Below, piece after piece: positions 8,815-18,273 of a stretch of 64,000 nucleotides of DNA. The notes under the pieces were generated by a model that had not been told where the DNA came from, did no database searches, and was given only the letters and a program-made list of their open reading frames with translations. This DNA comes from Streptococcus sp. 2342 (GTDB lineage: Bacteria; Bacillota; Bacilli; Lactobacillales; Streptococcaceae): contig NZ_VMLR01000005.1 in assembly GCF_013276795.1 (NCBI RefSeq), positions 27,413-91,412 of the forward strand, read 5' to 3'. The position numbers and the translations under genes are program-made. The number at the start of each line of letters is the position of its first letter. Within the stretch, counting starts at the first letter, position 1.

Positions 8815-10149
8815 TTATTCTAATCCACGAAAATAGTCTGTGTCAATCTCACGGTAGGGTTGAATATCCTGAACGTATTCCAGCACACCTTGGAATTCTC
8901 CCTCTTCATCGTGCACTGCTGCGTAGGTGATGTGGACAAATTTGCATCGTGACTCAGACTTGAACCACATTTCATACTTGTCTTTGCTTCCCTCACGAAG
9001 ACCCTTCATGATAGTCTTGACCTTGTCCAAATACTTAGGCGGATGGCAGAGTTCGACATTGCGCCCAACTTGGGACGGGGTCCGTTTGAAAATCATCTCA
9101 TCAGCTGGCGTATTGTCATTGTAATACTGGAAAATATCGTCTTTATTGACAAAGGTAATTTCCATGGGGAGGTGATTGAGGATGAGGTTGGCCTGCTCGA
9201 CCGAGAGATAGCCATTGCCAAAAGCCTGTTGACTATGGCGGTCCAGCACTGCTTCCTTTTCCTTAGGGGTAAAGGTAATGGTCAACTGCCCTTCTGGCGT
9301 ATCGATAACTTGTTGAACTTGACCCTCTGCCGTATCTAGCTGTACAGGCTCCTCTTCACTCTTTTCCTCAACAAAAATCTGGCGTTCTGGCACCCATTTC
9401 TCAGACGGACGGATAATAGCATAGCCATAGGCGTCGCTCTCCTCTGCAATCTGAAGCCAATCATCCTGAGTAAAGGATTCAAGGAGAATCATAAGAAGGA
9501 TGGACTCTTCCTTGAAAATCATACTTTCAAACTCTGTCGCAAAGGCTTCAAAATCTTCCTTTACGGTGCTAATCGGCACTTCTGGTAGTGACTTGGCTGT
9601 CGCTAAAGCTGTTTGAAAGAGTTCCCTAATCTGGTCATCCACTCCCCACATAACTTTAGGAGGTGAATCGTGACCATAGCGCTCCATGATGGGGAAAAAG
9701 AGCTCTTCCTTGCGCTGGTAGTGGATGTCAAATTGACCTACAAGTCCCATCTGACGCACCAAGCCCTTGCGCATCTCCGCCAGCATTTCCTCGTCTTCCA
9801 TAGATTCATAAGTATCTAACAATCTACGAATGCGAATCAAGGCCGCACGGAGGGCCAGATTTTCTTCCTTAAATACCCGAACTGGGTGACCTGGATGCTC
9901 GGTATCCTCTACTTCGACACCTTTAATAGCATTTTTAAAAAGATTAGCATGGACATCACAGAGTTCCATGACATCTTCAAATGTGACGCCCGAGTCCGAG
10001 TTCATCAGCTCGTGCTCCATGAGGGAAATCTCTATGGCTGAGACACCCGCAAAGGTCGCATCAAAACGCTCCTGAACCGACTCAGGAGAGACACCATTGT
10101 GCAATTCTAACAAAATATCCCGCAGGACATGAATCCGTTCATCTGCCAT
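8815..10149 (-). CDS. DUF438/hemerythrin/PAS domain protein
   Basis: A 444-residue cytoplasmic protein. Residues 1-90 match DUF438. Residues about 95-240 form a hemerythrin-like four-helix bundle with spaced His and Glu (HPGHPVRVF, FDIHYQRKEELFFP) able to hold a di-iron or haem centre. Residues about 315-430 form a PAS-like sensor module. Such proteins are thought to sense or handle oxygen, NO or redox state; the ligand here is unproven. Its ATG overlaps the stop of the DUF1858 gene (TAATG), so translation is probably coupled. Confidence 0.87.
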   Translation of the reverse strand: MADERIHVLRDILLELHNGVSPESVQERFDATFAGVSAIEISLMEHELMNSDSGVTFEDVMELCDVHANLFKNAIKGVEVEDTEHPGHPVRVFKEENLALRAALIRIRRLLDTYESMEDEEMLAEMRKGLVRQMGLVGQFDIHYQRKEELFFPIMERYGHDSPPKVMWGVDDQIRELFQTALATAKSLPEVPISTVKEDFEAFATEFESMIFKEESILLMILLESFTQDDWLQIAEESDAYGYAIIRPSEKWVPERQIFVEEKSEEEPVQLDTAEGQVQQVIDTPEGQLTITFTPKEKEAVLDRHSQQAFGNGYLSVEQANLILNHLPMEITFVNKDDIFQYYNDNTPADEMIFKRTPSQVGRNVELCHPPKYLDKVKTIMKGLREGSKDKYEMWFKSESRCKFVHITYAAVHDEEGEFQGVLEYVQDIQPYREIDTDYFRGLE

Positions 10150-10382
10150 TAGTCTAATCCAATCACTTCGTAGCCGTTTGCTTCCAGCGTGCGGACAATC
10201 TGGTCCATAGGAGTTCCTTCCAGCTTAGACCCCTGCTTAAGCGATACTTTGCGACCAACTGTATTGCGCATTAAGGGATTGGCAAGGGGTTTAAAACCCA
10301 GCTCCACTAGAATTTCCAAGACTTCTGGATGCTTGTCCACCACTTCTGCAACGGGAATTGACACATCGATGATATTGTCCAT
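10149..10382 (-). CDS. DUF1858 domain protein
   Basis: A 77-residue protein with the DUF1858 fold (VAEVVDKHPEVLEILVELGF), a small domain often next to or fused with hemerythrin/DUF438 and iron-sulphur repair-type proteins. I chose the ATG at 10382, with GGAGG 5 bases upstream, over the in-frame ATG at 10394. The pair with the downstream hemerythrin gene suggests a shared redox or nitrosative-stress function, by inference. Confidence 0.85.
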   Translation of the reverse strand: MDNIIDVSIPVAEVVDKHPEVLEILVELGFKPLANPLMRNTVGRKVSLKQGSKLEGTPMDQIVRTLEANGYEVIGLD

Positions 10383-10446
10383 GACGACCTCCATTGTATG
10401 TTCTAAAATGATTTTACTGCTTATATTATACCATATGGAAAGAGAT

Positions 10447-10477
10447 TAAAAAACTAGCAGTGTAGTTCCTGCTAGTT
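10447..10477 (-). terminator. Rho-independent terminator
   Basis: On the minus strand AACTAGCAG and CTGCTAGTT form a 9-base stem followed by TTTTTT. It closes the transcript carrying the small membrane peptide gene. Confidence 0.85.
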
Positions 10478-10498
10478 CTCTGCAACTTGGATTACCAT

Positions 10499-10651
10499 CT
10501 AGATAAGTTTAAAGAGCCAATCCAATATCTTAAATACTATCTTGTAAAACAATAATTGGACTGCAAAAGAGATGATCATCCAAAAGAATTTCAAAATCCC
10601 AATAATCGGTTTAATAAAAAGAATGGCAAGAATTGCCCAGAAAAATTTCAT
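10499..10651 (-). CDS. Small hydrophobic membrane peptide (50 aa)
   Basis: A 50-residue ORF reading MKFFWAILAILFIKPIIG at its start and ending KILDWLFKLI. It is almost entirely hydrophobic, with two likely membrane segments and three Trp. The ATG overlaps the upstream stop (ATGA), with GGAG 6 bases ahead, and a terminator follows, so it looks like a genuine last gene of the operon. Function unknown. It could be a membrane-protein accessory peptide or a toxin-like peptide; only its size and hydrophobicity support that. Confidence 0.65.
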   Translation of the reverse strand: MKFFWAILAILFIKPIIGILKFFWMIISFAVQLLFYKIVFKILDWLFKLI

Positions 10652-10830
10652 TCTTTCTCCTCTGGCTTAATGAGCCACCGAGCCGTATCCATTAACTTAT
10701 CTGCAATAAAAAGTTTACCTAGACCGACAACGACATGGTCATCTTTCTTTATCGTTCTCATTACTTTCACACCTTGCACGGTCAAAAAGTAATTCCCATA
10801 AGTTTTAGCTAGAATTTTTATGAGTCCCAT
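10648..10830 (-). CDS. Small basic protein (60 aa), unknown
   Basis: A 60-residue protein starting MGLIKILAKTYGNYF, with a central basic patch and a C-terminal RWLIKPEEKE. I chose the ATG at 10830 because AAGGAGAG lies 4 bases ahead, and the longer frame would run into the upstream gene. It lies between an EcsC-like gene and the 50-residue membrane peptide and overlaps the latter by 4 bases. No family recognised. Confidence 0.65.
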   Translation of the reverse strand: MGLIKILAKTYGNYFLTVQGVKVMRTIKKDDHVVVGLGKLFIADKLMDTARWLIKPEEKE

Positions 10831-10831
10831 A

Positions 10832-11611
10832 TTACTCTCCTTCGAGGATTTCAGCCTCTTTTCGGATTGTTTCAACATCTTCTTGATATTGAACTTCACT
10901 ATAGTTGACTAGCTTGGATAATTCTTTCTGCAAGCTTTCCCCCATTGGTTTCATAGTTGCAAAGGTTAAACCACCTGAAATGATACCTCCCAAGATAGGT
11001 ATGAATTTCCCCATTCCTTTGGCCAGCCCTCCCTTGGTCAGATTCACACCAAATATTTTTAAGACTTTTTTCAAAATAGGGTACCAAAGCGTTTTTGTTA
11101 AAGCTTTATTAGGCACTGTTTTCATTACCTGTTTGGCAATTGTTATACCACCAGCACGTAGCAAAGCAGCGGTTCCATTCACCCCCAACATGACGCCTAG
11201 ATAAAGCAAGAGGGTATTTTGAGCATCTTCACTCAACTCCTCGCGTGAAGCCCAAAGATCCTCATAACCATAAATATAACCTAATTCTTGAGCCAATTTC
11301 AGAGAGAAACCATAAAATTGAGCCACATCAGCTGGAATAGTAATCGCCATAGCAATCCCTCCAGGTAATCCTGCCAAAACAGAAGTTCCACTCGCCAATA
11401 AAACATTATCCCTAATACAGGCATTAGCCACTCGATCTAAGATTTCTTGAGATAAGAGAGACGTTGGACCTTGTTCTAATAAGGTAGGGATGTCCTGTGG
11501 ATCCAATTCTTTGGAAAACTTATCTACTAAAAATTTCGAACGATCAACCTTAACAACTGGTAGTTTTACCACTTGTTGTAATACTTGCATAGCTAACTCT
11601 TGTTCAGCCAT
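10832..11611 (-). CDS. EcsC-family-like membrane-associated protein
   Basis: A 259-residue protein resembling EcsC-type proteins. It has a hydrophobic GTSVLAGLPGGIAMAITIPA segment near residue 77, a glycine-rich region near 190-215 (GKFIPILGGIISGGLTFAT) and charged helices at both ends. The role in the cell is unknown, and membrane attachment is likely. The ATG at 11611 is preferred over a TTG at 11617 because AAGGAG lies 7 bases upstream. It heads a three-gene transcript that ends at the terminator near 10450. Confidence 0.7.
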   Translation of the reverse strand: MAEQELAMQVLQQVVKLPVVKVDRSKFLVDKFSKELDPQDIPTLLEQGPTSLLSQEILDRVANACIRDNVLLASGTSVLAGLPGGIAMAITIPADVAQFYGFSLKLAQELGYIYGYEDLWASREELSEDAQNTLLLYLGVMLGVNGTAALLRAGGITIAKQVMKTVPNKALTKTLWYPILKKVLKIFGVNLTKGGLAKGMGKFIPILGGIISGGLTFATMKPMGESLQKELSKLVNYSEVQYQEDVETIRKEAEILEGE

Positions 11612-11872
11612 ATACAAACTCCTTTTACTTCTGTAAGTTATATTCTACGATAGCATACTCTTTTAAAGTATGTTTCAAATTCCCCTCAAAAATTTTCAAA
11701 AAATCCTTAGCAACTTATTTGTTAAAGATTTTTAATAGTCTTTGTAGAGGCAGCTCGAATATTCAACTTCTACCTTTACAACATGATATTCTATCTGTGA
11801 ACGATAGTCTATTATTGTTTCACCTAAAATGTTCCTTGAATACACACTAACTATGAACTTTCGAGCTTCATC
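11612..11872. other. Intergenic stretch with no recognised gene
   Basis: About 260 AT-rich bases between the SPFH gene and the EcsC-like gene. I see a possible minus-strand promoter region around 11650-11690 (TTGAAA and a TAGAAT-like box) but no convincing pair and no clear terminator. Confidence 0.4.
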
Positions 11873-12982
11873 TTATAAATCCATAATTTCTTTTTTCTTT
11901 CGATCAAATTCTTCCTGGGATAGTATCCCTGCATCTAAAAGAGATTTTAGTTTTGTAAGGGCTTCGATTTGCTCATCTAATGATAGACTTGGTTTCATGG
12001 CTTTTTCATCTAAACCTTGTGCCATATTCATACCAAAAATCATCCCTGCACTATCACCTAGACCATGTTGCTCCACTCCTGATGAAATTTTTTGTTGTGC
12101 TGCAATATTAGAAGATTTCTGCGATACATCATCATAAGCTTTTAAATTCATCTTATTTGATGAAAATTGTTTAACCAATTCCTTAGATTCTGGTGAGAAC
12201 TCAATATTAGCAATGGCAACTTTTACAATCTCAAATCCAAAACGTTCTTTCCAAGTCCCTGCATACTGTCCATCATTTGATACTTGGGTTGCAAGAACTG
12301 AAGCTTGTGAGGGTAATTGTGAAATACGATAAGTTGTTGACAAAGAATTAAGTGCAACAATAAAAGATTGAAGAAATTCTGTTACTATTTGTGATCTAGC
12401 TTGAGCGCTATCAAAGGTATAATAAGTCACATTGGCAGGAAGAAAGTTTCTGATAAATTGCTTAGCATCTGTAATTTGGATAGAAAATGTTCCAAAAGCA
12501 CGTACTTCTAAATCTGTCCCATAAAACAAATCATTATACATGACTGGACCGCGAGTCCCAAATTTAATATCACGAATTTCTCTCAAATTAACAAAACAAA
12601 TCTGTTTTTGCTGATCACTTTGACCCCCGAATCCAACACGATTAACAACATTGTCAAACAGTGACTTTTTCAATCCATCACCGTTAAAAACACTGCTCTC
12701 ACCATTTTGGTATTCATATCCACCTGGTTCTGTAATAATTTCCTCGATACCAGACTGACTAAAGATAAAGGCAGCAGTATTTTCTGGAATAAAAATCTTG
12801 GATCCGTTGGAAATAACACCGACAGATCCCTTCGTATTGACACCCCTACCATTATTATTTTCTTGAATAATACCTGGACTTACAGCTGTATGTTCATCAA
12901 AAGCTTGAACTGTGATAATTTCTTTCCACTGATCTGCAAATGTCCCACCAATAGAATCTGTGATGGCTTTTATCAACCCCAT
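11873..12982 (-). CDS. SPFH domain protein with C-terminal SHOCT
   Basis: A 369-residue protein of the bacterial SPFH group often annotated as virion core protein (YdjI-like). Residues about 20-270 carry the SPFH/band-7 core. The last 35 residues form a SHOCT oligomerisation motif (LLDAGILSQEEFDRKKKEI). No transmembrane segment is obvious, so peripheral membrane assembly is likely. In Bacillus the relative works with phage-shock-type membrane stress proteins. Here the next gene upstream encodes a PH-like zinc-ribbon protein, 12 bases away, with a lipoprotein before it. A shared envelope-stress role is an inference. Confidence 0.85.
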   Translation of the reverse strand: MGLIKAITDSIGGTFADQWKEIITVQAFDEHTAVSPGIIQENNNGRGVNTKGSVGVISNGSKIFIPENTAAFIFSQSGIEEIITEPGGYEYQNGESSVFNGDGLKKSLFDNVVNRVGFGGQSDQQKQICFVNLREIRDIKFGTRGPVMYNDLFYGTDLEVRAFGTFSIQITDAKQFIRNFLPANVTYYTFDSAQARSQIVTEFLQSFIVALNSLSTTYRISQLPSQASVLATQVSNDGQYAGTWKERFGFEIVKVAIANIEFSPESKELVKQFSSNKMNLKAYDDVSQKSSNIAAQQKISSGVEQHGLGDSAGMIFGMNMAQGLDEKAMKPSLSLDEQIEALTKLKSLLDAGILSQEEFDRKKKEIMDL

Positions 12983-12994
12983 TTAATTGCCCCC

Positions 12995-13552
12995 TTATAA
13001 ACTCTGCTCCATATCACAATAGGCACATCTAACTGTTTGCTTCACTTGACCTGACAAAGGTGCTCCACAAAAGCTACACTTGGTTGAAATCTTTTCTGGC
13101 TCTGCACCCTTAATCCCAAGCCCTGCTTTAAAAGTGTCAAATGTATCCTTAAATGTTTCTGCTAAAACATCTGCTCCAAACAAGCTACTATCTCTCAAGG
13201 TTTCAAAATTACTTGTATCACCTGAAATCAATTTAATAATGTTTCTAGCCCACTTGTCAGTATCCTTAGTATTATTAAATGCAAAGATAGCTTGTCCGCC
13301 ATTATAATAAATTTCCAGCCGTTTCACACCATTGGTTTTGGTTACTGAAACTTGAGGTTTCCCTTCAAAAATTTTAATCTGGTTAATGGGTATGGTAACT
13401 TGGTCTTTTTTTCCTCCCCACAAACCTTTTTTGATATATATTAAGTGTAGATTCGTTAAAATTAATTCATCTGTAGACAAACCATTTTTCCCAAAACTCA
13501 CATGGTCACTATTCATAACCATGTATTCATGTGGCAATAATTGATAATCCAT
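12995..13552 (-). CDS. PH-like domain protein with C-terminal zinc ribbon
   Basis: A 185-residue protein. Residues 1-105 look like a bacterial PH-type domain (LILTNLHLIYIKKG, then a KIFEGKPQVSV strand pair). The C-terminus holds two CxxC knuckles, CSFCGAPL and CAYCDMEQ, which form a zinc ribbon. Function unknown. I chose the ATG at 13552 over a GTG at 13564 because GGAG sits 6 bases upstream. It is tightly linked to the SPFH gene downstream and the lipoprotein gene upstream. Confidence 0.75.
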   Translation of the reverse strand: MDYQLLPHEYMVMNSDHVSFGKNGLSTDELILTNLHLIYIKKGLWGGKKDQVTIPINQIKIFEGKPQVSVTKTNGVKRLEIYYNGGQAIFAFNNTKDTDKWARNIIKLISGDTSNFETLRDSSLFGADVLAETFKDTFDTFKAGLGIKGAEPEKISTKCSFCGAPLSGQVKQTVRCAYCDMEQSL

Positions 13553-13572
13553 ATTGAACTCCACTCTTCCTA

Positions 13573-14076
13573 TTAAAGACTAGCTTTCCACTGCTCCACT
13601 TGTTCATGTAGATTATCACGATAATCTTTTAAAATCTTAATCACTTCTTCTTTCCCTTGAATCGGTGCTTTCTTTAGTGGACCATATTGTTTTTTCAAAT
13701 CTTCCATCTCTTTTTTAGTGCTATCTTTTAGTTCTTGGATAGCAGCACTATCTTCTAAAACAGTCCCTTTAAAGGCTTCATCTGCTTCTGTATAGTAATT
13801 ATCGATTATTTTCTCATTCATAATCAAGTAATCTTCATAGGTTTTTATAGACTCAATTGTCGTATCGCTAACATCTTGTGGGTTAAAATCGCTTGAACTG
13901 AGTTTTTCTTTTGCTTTAGCAAACAACCCTTTCTTCTCAGAACTACTAGATGAAGCTTCTGTTTGATTCTCACTAGAAGAGCTACTTGTTTTTTCAGAAA
14001 GAGAACTACAAGCAACTAGAGTAGAAACGGAAAGACATAGCAAAGCTAAACGACAAACTTTTTTTATGTTATTCAT
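13573..14076 (-). CDS. Lipoprotein of unknown function
   Basis: A 167-residue secreted lipoprotein. The signal peptide has a hydrophobic core (LALLCLSVSTL) and the lipobox LVAC with lipidated Cys23. A Ser/Glu-rich linker follows, then a helical domain. It is probably anchored on the outer face of the membrane. It leads the lipoprotein, PH-zinc-ribbon and SPFH gene run. No family named with confidence. Confidence 0.8.
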   Translation of the reverse strand: MNNIKKVCRLALLCLSVSTLVACSSLSEKTSSSSSENQTEASSSSSEKKGLFAKAKEKLSSSDFNPQDVSDTTIESIKTYEDYLIMNEKIIDNYYTEADEAFKGTVLEDSAAIQELKDSTKKEMEDLKKQYGPLKKAPIQGKEEVIKILKDYRDNLHEQVEQWKASL

Positions 14077-14223
14077 TGATAGAATCTCCTTTTATTTATG
14101 AAATCATCATATCATATTTCCTAAAAAAAAAAGCATTTTCTGATTAGATAACATTAAAAAATACAGAATCCCTTTTTTAAAAGAATATTTTTCCATTTCA
14201 AATTCCACCTATTTTCCCCCACC

Positions 14224-14246
14224 AAAAAAGAGGGTCTCCCCTCTTC
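14224..14246 (-). terminator. Terminator after rbfA
   Basis: On the minus strand GAAGAGGGGAGACCCTCTTTTTT forms a short stem with a T run directly after the rbfA stop. It closes the nusA-infB operon. Confidence 0.85.
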
Positions 14247-14247
14247 T

Positions 14248-14598
14248 TTAGTTCTTATCCAGATTGCGTAGCATCTCGTCAATCTTGTTTCCATACTCGA
14301 TGGACTCGTCTTTGACGAAGGTCAAATCTGGGATTTTGTACAATTTCAAATTGCGACCAAGTTCACGTTTGATGGTACCAGTTGCTTTTTCAAGCCCGAT
14401 TTGAGCTTTTTGATTATCCGAAGCAAGGTTACTCAAAATGGTGTAGTAAACCTTGGCAACAGACAAGTCCCCCAGCATCTGAACATCTGTGATGGTCACG
14501 CCTTGGACACGCGGATCACGGACTTTCTTTTGCAAAATCTCATTGACTTCACGCTTGATTTCCATGCCCACACGATCCGTACGGAAATGATTTGCCAT
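14248..14598 (-). CDS. rbfA: Ribosome-binding factor A
   Basis: A 116-residue KH-like protein that helps mature the 16S rRNA 5' end in the 30S subunit and supports growth in the cold. It shows the typical [14 protein letters not shown] start and the [14 protein letters not shown] core. I chose the ATG at 14598 over one at 14625 on family length. It is the last gene of the rimP-nusA-infB operon and is followed by a terminator. Confidence 0.96.
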   Translation of the reverse strand: MANHFRTDRVGMEIKREVNEILQKKVRDPRVQGVTITDVQMLGDLSVAKVYYTILSNLASDNQKAQIGLEKATGTIKRELGRNLKLYKIPDLTFVKDESIEYGNKIDEMLRNLDKN

Positions 14599-14764
14599 GA
14601 TATTCCTTTCTCTACTTTGAACCAAAAGCTAGGCCAGCAGACCTAGCTATTTTTATTAGATAGAGGAACTAGAGCCATTTGAATCTAGGAAACAAGCCTT
14701 AGATAGAACTGAGGGTTCATCAAGGCGCTGTTGACGACGAGTCAAATCGGCTATCGTTTCTCTA
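14599..14764. other. Spacer between infB and rbfA with a weak hairpin
   Basis: A 166-base gap inside an otherwise tight operon. On the minus strand AGCTAGG and CCTAGCT (near 14629-14650) form a stem followed by TTTT, which could attenuate transcription into rbfA. No small gene was seen. Confidence 0.45.
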
Positions 14765-17650
14765 TTATCTCTTGATTTCTTCCATGACGTACGCCTCAAT
14801 CACATCATCCATCTTGATATCATTGTAGCCGTCAATCATCAATCCACCTTCACGACCGTTTGTAACTTCTTTGACGTCGTCTTTGTAGTGTTTCAAGCTA
14901 GCAAGTTCACCGTCATAGATAACGACACCGTCACGGATAACACGGACTTTAGAGTCACGGGTAACCTTACCGTTGATAACCATGAATCCACCGATGGTTC
15001 CCACTTTAGATACCTTGAAGGTTTCACGAATAACTGCTTCACCGATAACTTTTTCTTCAAATTCTGGATCAAGCATCCCTTTCATGGCTTCTTCCATCTC
15101 TTCGATAACCTTATAGATAATGCTGTGGAGACGGATTTCCACATCGTCAGCTTCTGCTTGTTGACGAGCTTGTGGTGTAGGGCGTACGTTGAAACCAACG
15201 ATAAAGGCATTTGAAGCTTCAGCAAGGGTCACGTCAGATTCATTGATGGCACCAACAGCTGAGTGGACGATGGTCACTTTGACACCTTCCACGTCGATCT
15301 TTTGAAGTGAGGCAGAAAGGGCTTCAACAGAACCTTGTACATCAGCCTTGATGATAACGTTAACAGACTTGAGTTCACCAGCTTTAAGCGTATCAAAGAG
15401 GTTTTCAAGGCTGACACGTTGGGTAGCTTGACGTTGTTTCATGAGGGCACGTTTGGCACGCTCTTCACCGGCTGCACGCGCAGATTTTTCATCCTCGTAA
15501 ACAGCAAAGTGGTCACCTGCCATTGGCGCTTCGTTCAAACCTGTAATTGAAACTGGTGTTGATGGCCCTGCAACCTTAACACGACGACCAAGGTCATTGG
15601 TCATGGCACGGACACGACCGAAGGTATTTCCGACAACGATTGGGTCTTGAACATTCAAGGTACCTTGTTGAACAAGAAGGGTTGCGACCGCACCTTTTCC
15701 TTTATCCAAGCGTGCTTCGATAACTGTACCGATCGCACGAACTGTTGGGTCTGCTTTGAGTTCTTGGATTTCAGCCACAAGAAGGACTGTTTCCAACAAT
15801 TCTTCGATGTTTTGGTTGAATTTAGCTGAGATTTCAACAAATTCAGAATCTCCACCCCAAGCAGTTGACATAACTCCATGCTCTGCCAATTCACCGATAA
15901 CGCGTTCTGGGTTGGCACCTGGTTTATCAATCTTGTTGATGGCTACAATAATTGGAACATTCGCTGCTTTTGAGTGGTTGATAGCTTCAATTGTCTGAGG
16001 CATAACCCCGTCATCTGCCGCTACGACCAAAATAGTAATATCGGTAACAGAAGCACCACGCGCACGCATCGATGTAAAGGCCGCGTGTCCTGGTGTATCA
16101 AGGAAGGTAATCTTCTTGCCATTTTCCACGATTTGGTAGGCACCGATATGCTGAGTGATACCACCTGCTTCACCTGTCGCAACACGAGAGTTACGAAGGG
16201 TATCTAGGAGTGTTGTTTTACCGTGGTCAACGTGTCCCATGATAGTTACAACTGGTGGACGCTCAACCAATTCATCTTCATTGAGATAACCATCTTCGAC
16301 AAAGAAACGTTCGATATCGGCATTATCCACTTCAACCTTTTGTTTGGCTTCGATACCGTAATCCACCATGAGGAGTTCGATAGTTTCTCCATCCAAGGAT
16401 TGGTTTTGTGTGGCCATGACACCCATCATGAAAAGTTTCTTAACGATTTCAGCTGGTTCACGTTTGATACGTTTTGCGATTTCCGCAACGGTCATACCAT
16501 CTGTATATTCAAATTCTGTTGGCAATTCATGGAACTTACGCTCTGTAACAGGTTTTGGAGTCTGATTACGGTTGTTCTTATTATTGCCTTTTTTGTTCTT
16601 TTTGTTGTTATTCCAGTTACTATTCTTTTGATTTCTCACTTGATTTTGACTACTTCGATTCTTTTGTTGTTTTCTAGGACCATCTTCTTCGTGATCATAA
16701 TCGTCACGATTTTTGTCTGGTCGAGCTTGTTTTTTACGACGTGTATCCACTGCAGGTTCTTTTTTCTCAGGGACGACTTCAACCACTGCTTGAACTTGCT
16801 GTGCTTGTTGCGCTTGTTCAGCTAACTTAGCAGCTTCTTCAAAGATTTCCTCTGGTTCCTTACGTTTGTTAGCTTGAGCCAAGGCTTCTTTAGCAGCCTG
16901 ATACTGCTTGAAGCGTTCCTCGCTTGAACGTGCGTACTCTGCATTTTGCTCTGCTTTTAGGGCTGCTGCACGGGCTTTAAAGTCAACACGTGGAGCCGCT
17001 TGATTTGGACGTTTGTCCCCTTGTTGACGGCGCTCATTTCCACGATTTTGCTGACCTTGCTGTTTCTTAGCTTGGTCATTAAAGCGACGATTATCGCGGT
17101 TGCCTTGACCTTGTTTTCCACCATTGCGGCCGTCGTTTTTCTGACGGTTTCCGTTTTGTTGTTGGTCACGGTTATTGCCCTTATTTTGCTTGCGTCGCTC
17201 TGCCTGCTCTTTAGCACGTGCTTCACGCTCAGCCTTGAAATTACGACTTTGCGGTTTAGCCGCTACTTTTTCTGTTTTCGGAGCGACTGGCTCAGCTGGT
17301 TTTGCCTCTTCCTTGGCTACAGCTGGTTTTACTGGTTCAGACTTTTCGACTTTCTTTTCTGCACTTGCTTTTGGGGCTGCAGGTTTTGCCTCTTCCTTAG
17401 CTACAGCTGGTTTAGCTGGCTCAGATTTTTCGGCTTTCTTTTCTGCACTTGATTTTTGTTCTGCAGGTTTTGCTTCTGCTTTCGGAGCAACTGCAGGCTT
17501 AAAGCTGGCAGCGATTTTTGCAGCGACAGCTTCTTCCACACTTGATGAGTGGCTTTTCACATCCAAGCCCAACTCTTTTGCACGCGCTACAACTTCTTTG
17601 CTTTCTTTTCCAAGCTCTTTTGCGATTTCGTACAATCTTTTCTTAGACAA
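14765..17650 (-). CDS. infB: Translation initiation factor IF-2
   Basis: A 961-residue GTPase that delivers initiator tRNA to the ribosome. Order: IF2N helix (1-50), a long Lys/Glu/Ala/Pro then Asn/Gln/Arg-rich linker (50-370), a second IF2N-like segment (about 380-430), the G domain with GHVDHGKT at 472-479, then domains II-IV. The start codon is TTG at 17650, with GGAGG 7 bases before it; the nearby ATG is out of frame. Residues 71-98 are repeated almost exactly at 99-121, a linker duplication that makes this copy longer than some relatives. The upstream gene is ylxQ. Confidence 0.97.
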   Translation of the reverse strand: MSKKRLYEIAKELGKESKEVVARAKELGLDVKSHSSSVEEAVAAKIAASFKPAVAPKAEAKPAEQKSSAEKKAEKSEPAKPAVAKEEAKPAAPKASAEKKVEKSEPVKPAVAKEEAKPAEPVAPKTEKVAAKPQSRNFKAEREARAKEQAERRKQNKGNNRDQQQNGNRQKNDGRNGGKQGQGNRDNRRFNDQAKKQQGQQNRGNERRQQGDKRPNQAAPRVDFKARAAALKAEQNAEYARSSEERFKQYQAAKEALAQANKRKEPEEIFEEAAKLAEQAQQAQQVQAVVEVVPEKKEPAVDTRRKKQARPDKNRDDYDHEEDGPRKQQKNRSSQNQVRNQKNSNWNNNKKNKKGNNKNNRNQTPKPVTERKFHELPTEFEYTDGMTVAEIAKRIKREPAEIVKKLFMMGVMATQNQSLDGETIELLMVDYGIEAKQKVEVDNADIERFFVEDGYLNEDELVERPPVVTIMGHVDHGKTTLLDTLRNSRVATGEAGGITQHIGAYQIVENGKKITFLDTPGHAAFTSMRARGASVTDITILVVAADDGVMPQTIEAINHSKAANVPIIVAINKIDKPGANPERVIGELAEHGVMSTAWGGDSEFVEISAKFNQNIEELLETVLLVAEIQELKADPTVRAIGTVIEARLDKGKGAVATLLVQQGTLNVQDPIVVGNTFGRVRAMTNDLGRRVKVAGPSTPVSITGLNEAPMAGDHFAVYEDEKSARAAGEERAKRALMKQRQATQRVSLENLFDTLKAGELKSVNVIIKADVQGSVEALSASLQKIDVEGVKVTIVHSAVGAINESDVTLAEASNAFIVGFNVRPTPQARQQAEADDVEIRLHSIIYKVIEEMEEAMKGMLDPEFEEKVIGEAVIRETFKVSKVGTIGGFMVINGKVTRDSKVRVIRDGVVIYDGELASLKHYKDDVKEVTNGREGGLMIDGYNDIKMDDVIEAYVMEEIKR

Positions 17651-17666
17651 ATCATGTCCTCCTCTT

Positions 17667-17966
17667 CTATTCCATAAGAGACCTCATTTTCTTTGTAAAT
17701 CCAGCATCTGTTACAGCCAAAACCTTTCTCGATTTTCCGACTGCTATGCTTAATTCCAGTGTTGAAAACACGGTTACAATTTCTACTTGATAATAATGAC
17801 TTTTATCTTGAATCTTCTTGGTCAGATTGGGTCCAGCATCATGGGCTAGAAAGACCAACTTGGCCTTGCCGTCTTGAACAGCCTTGACCACCAATTCTTC
17901 ACCCGATATAATCCGCCCTGCTCGCTGAGCAAGTCCCAAGAGATTGCTTATCTTTTGCTTATTCAA
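17667..17966 (-). CDS. ylxQ: L7Ae/YlxQ-type RNA-binding protein
   Basis: A 99-residue protein of the ribosomal L7Ae/L30e/Gadd45 family ([28 protein letters not shown]), expected to bind kink-turn RNA. It overlaps rnpM by 8 bases and precedes infB, the usual place of YlxQ in Firmicutes. Confidence 0.9.
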   Translation of the reverse strand: MNKQKISNLLGLAQRAGRIISGEELVVKAVQDGKAKLVFLAHDAGPNLTKKIQDKSHYYQVEIVTVFSTLELSIAVGKSRKVLAVTDAGFTKKMRSLME

Positions 17967-18252
17967 GTCCTAACTCTCTTCTTTTCACTTTGTGATCCAC
18001 ATAAGCGATCAACTCATCATAAAAGCTTTCATCCACTTCCATGCTAAAGCTGCGGTTAAAGACCTTCTTCTTTTTCGCCTCTAGGGCTTCTGCATTGTCT
18101 AGCTTGATATAAGCGCCGCGGCCATTAGCCTTGCCTGTCGGATCGATAAAGACTTGTCCTTCCTTGTTCTTGACAATGCGGAGCAAATCTCGCTTATCAA
18201 TCACTTCATTAGACACAACAGACTTGCGCAAAGGGATTTTTCTCGTTTTCAT
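17959..18252 (-). CDS. rnpM: YlxR/RnpM (DUF448) RNA-binding protein
   Basis: A 97-residue basic protein of the YlxR family with the GRGAYI signature (KANGRGAYIKLDN). Relatives bind the RNA subunit of RNase P and modulate its activity. It sits between nusA and ylxQ in the standard operon order. Confidence 0.92.
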   Translation of the reverse strand: MKTRKIPLRKSVVSNEVIDKRDLLRIVKNKEGQVFIDPTGKANGRGAYIKLDNAEALEAKKKKVFNRSFSMEVDESFYDELIAYVDHKVKRRELGLE

Positions 18253-18273
18253 CTTTCCCTCCTCTAGCAGCTT

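Noticed and set aside
15655..17753. Long open frames opposite and overlapping infB
   Set aside because: They follow the codon bias of infB in another frame and lack ribosome-binding sites.
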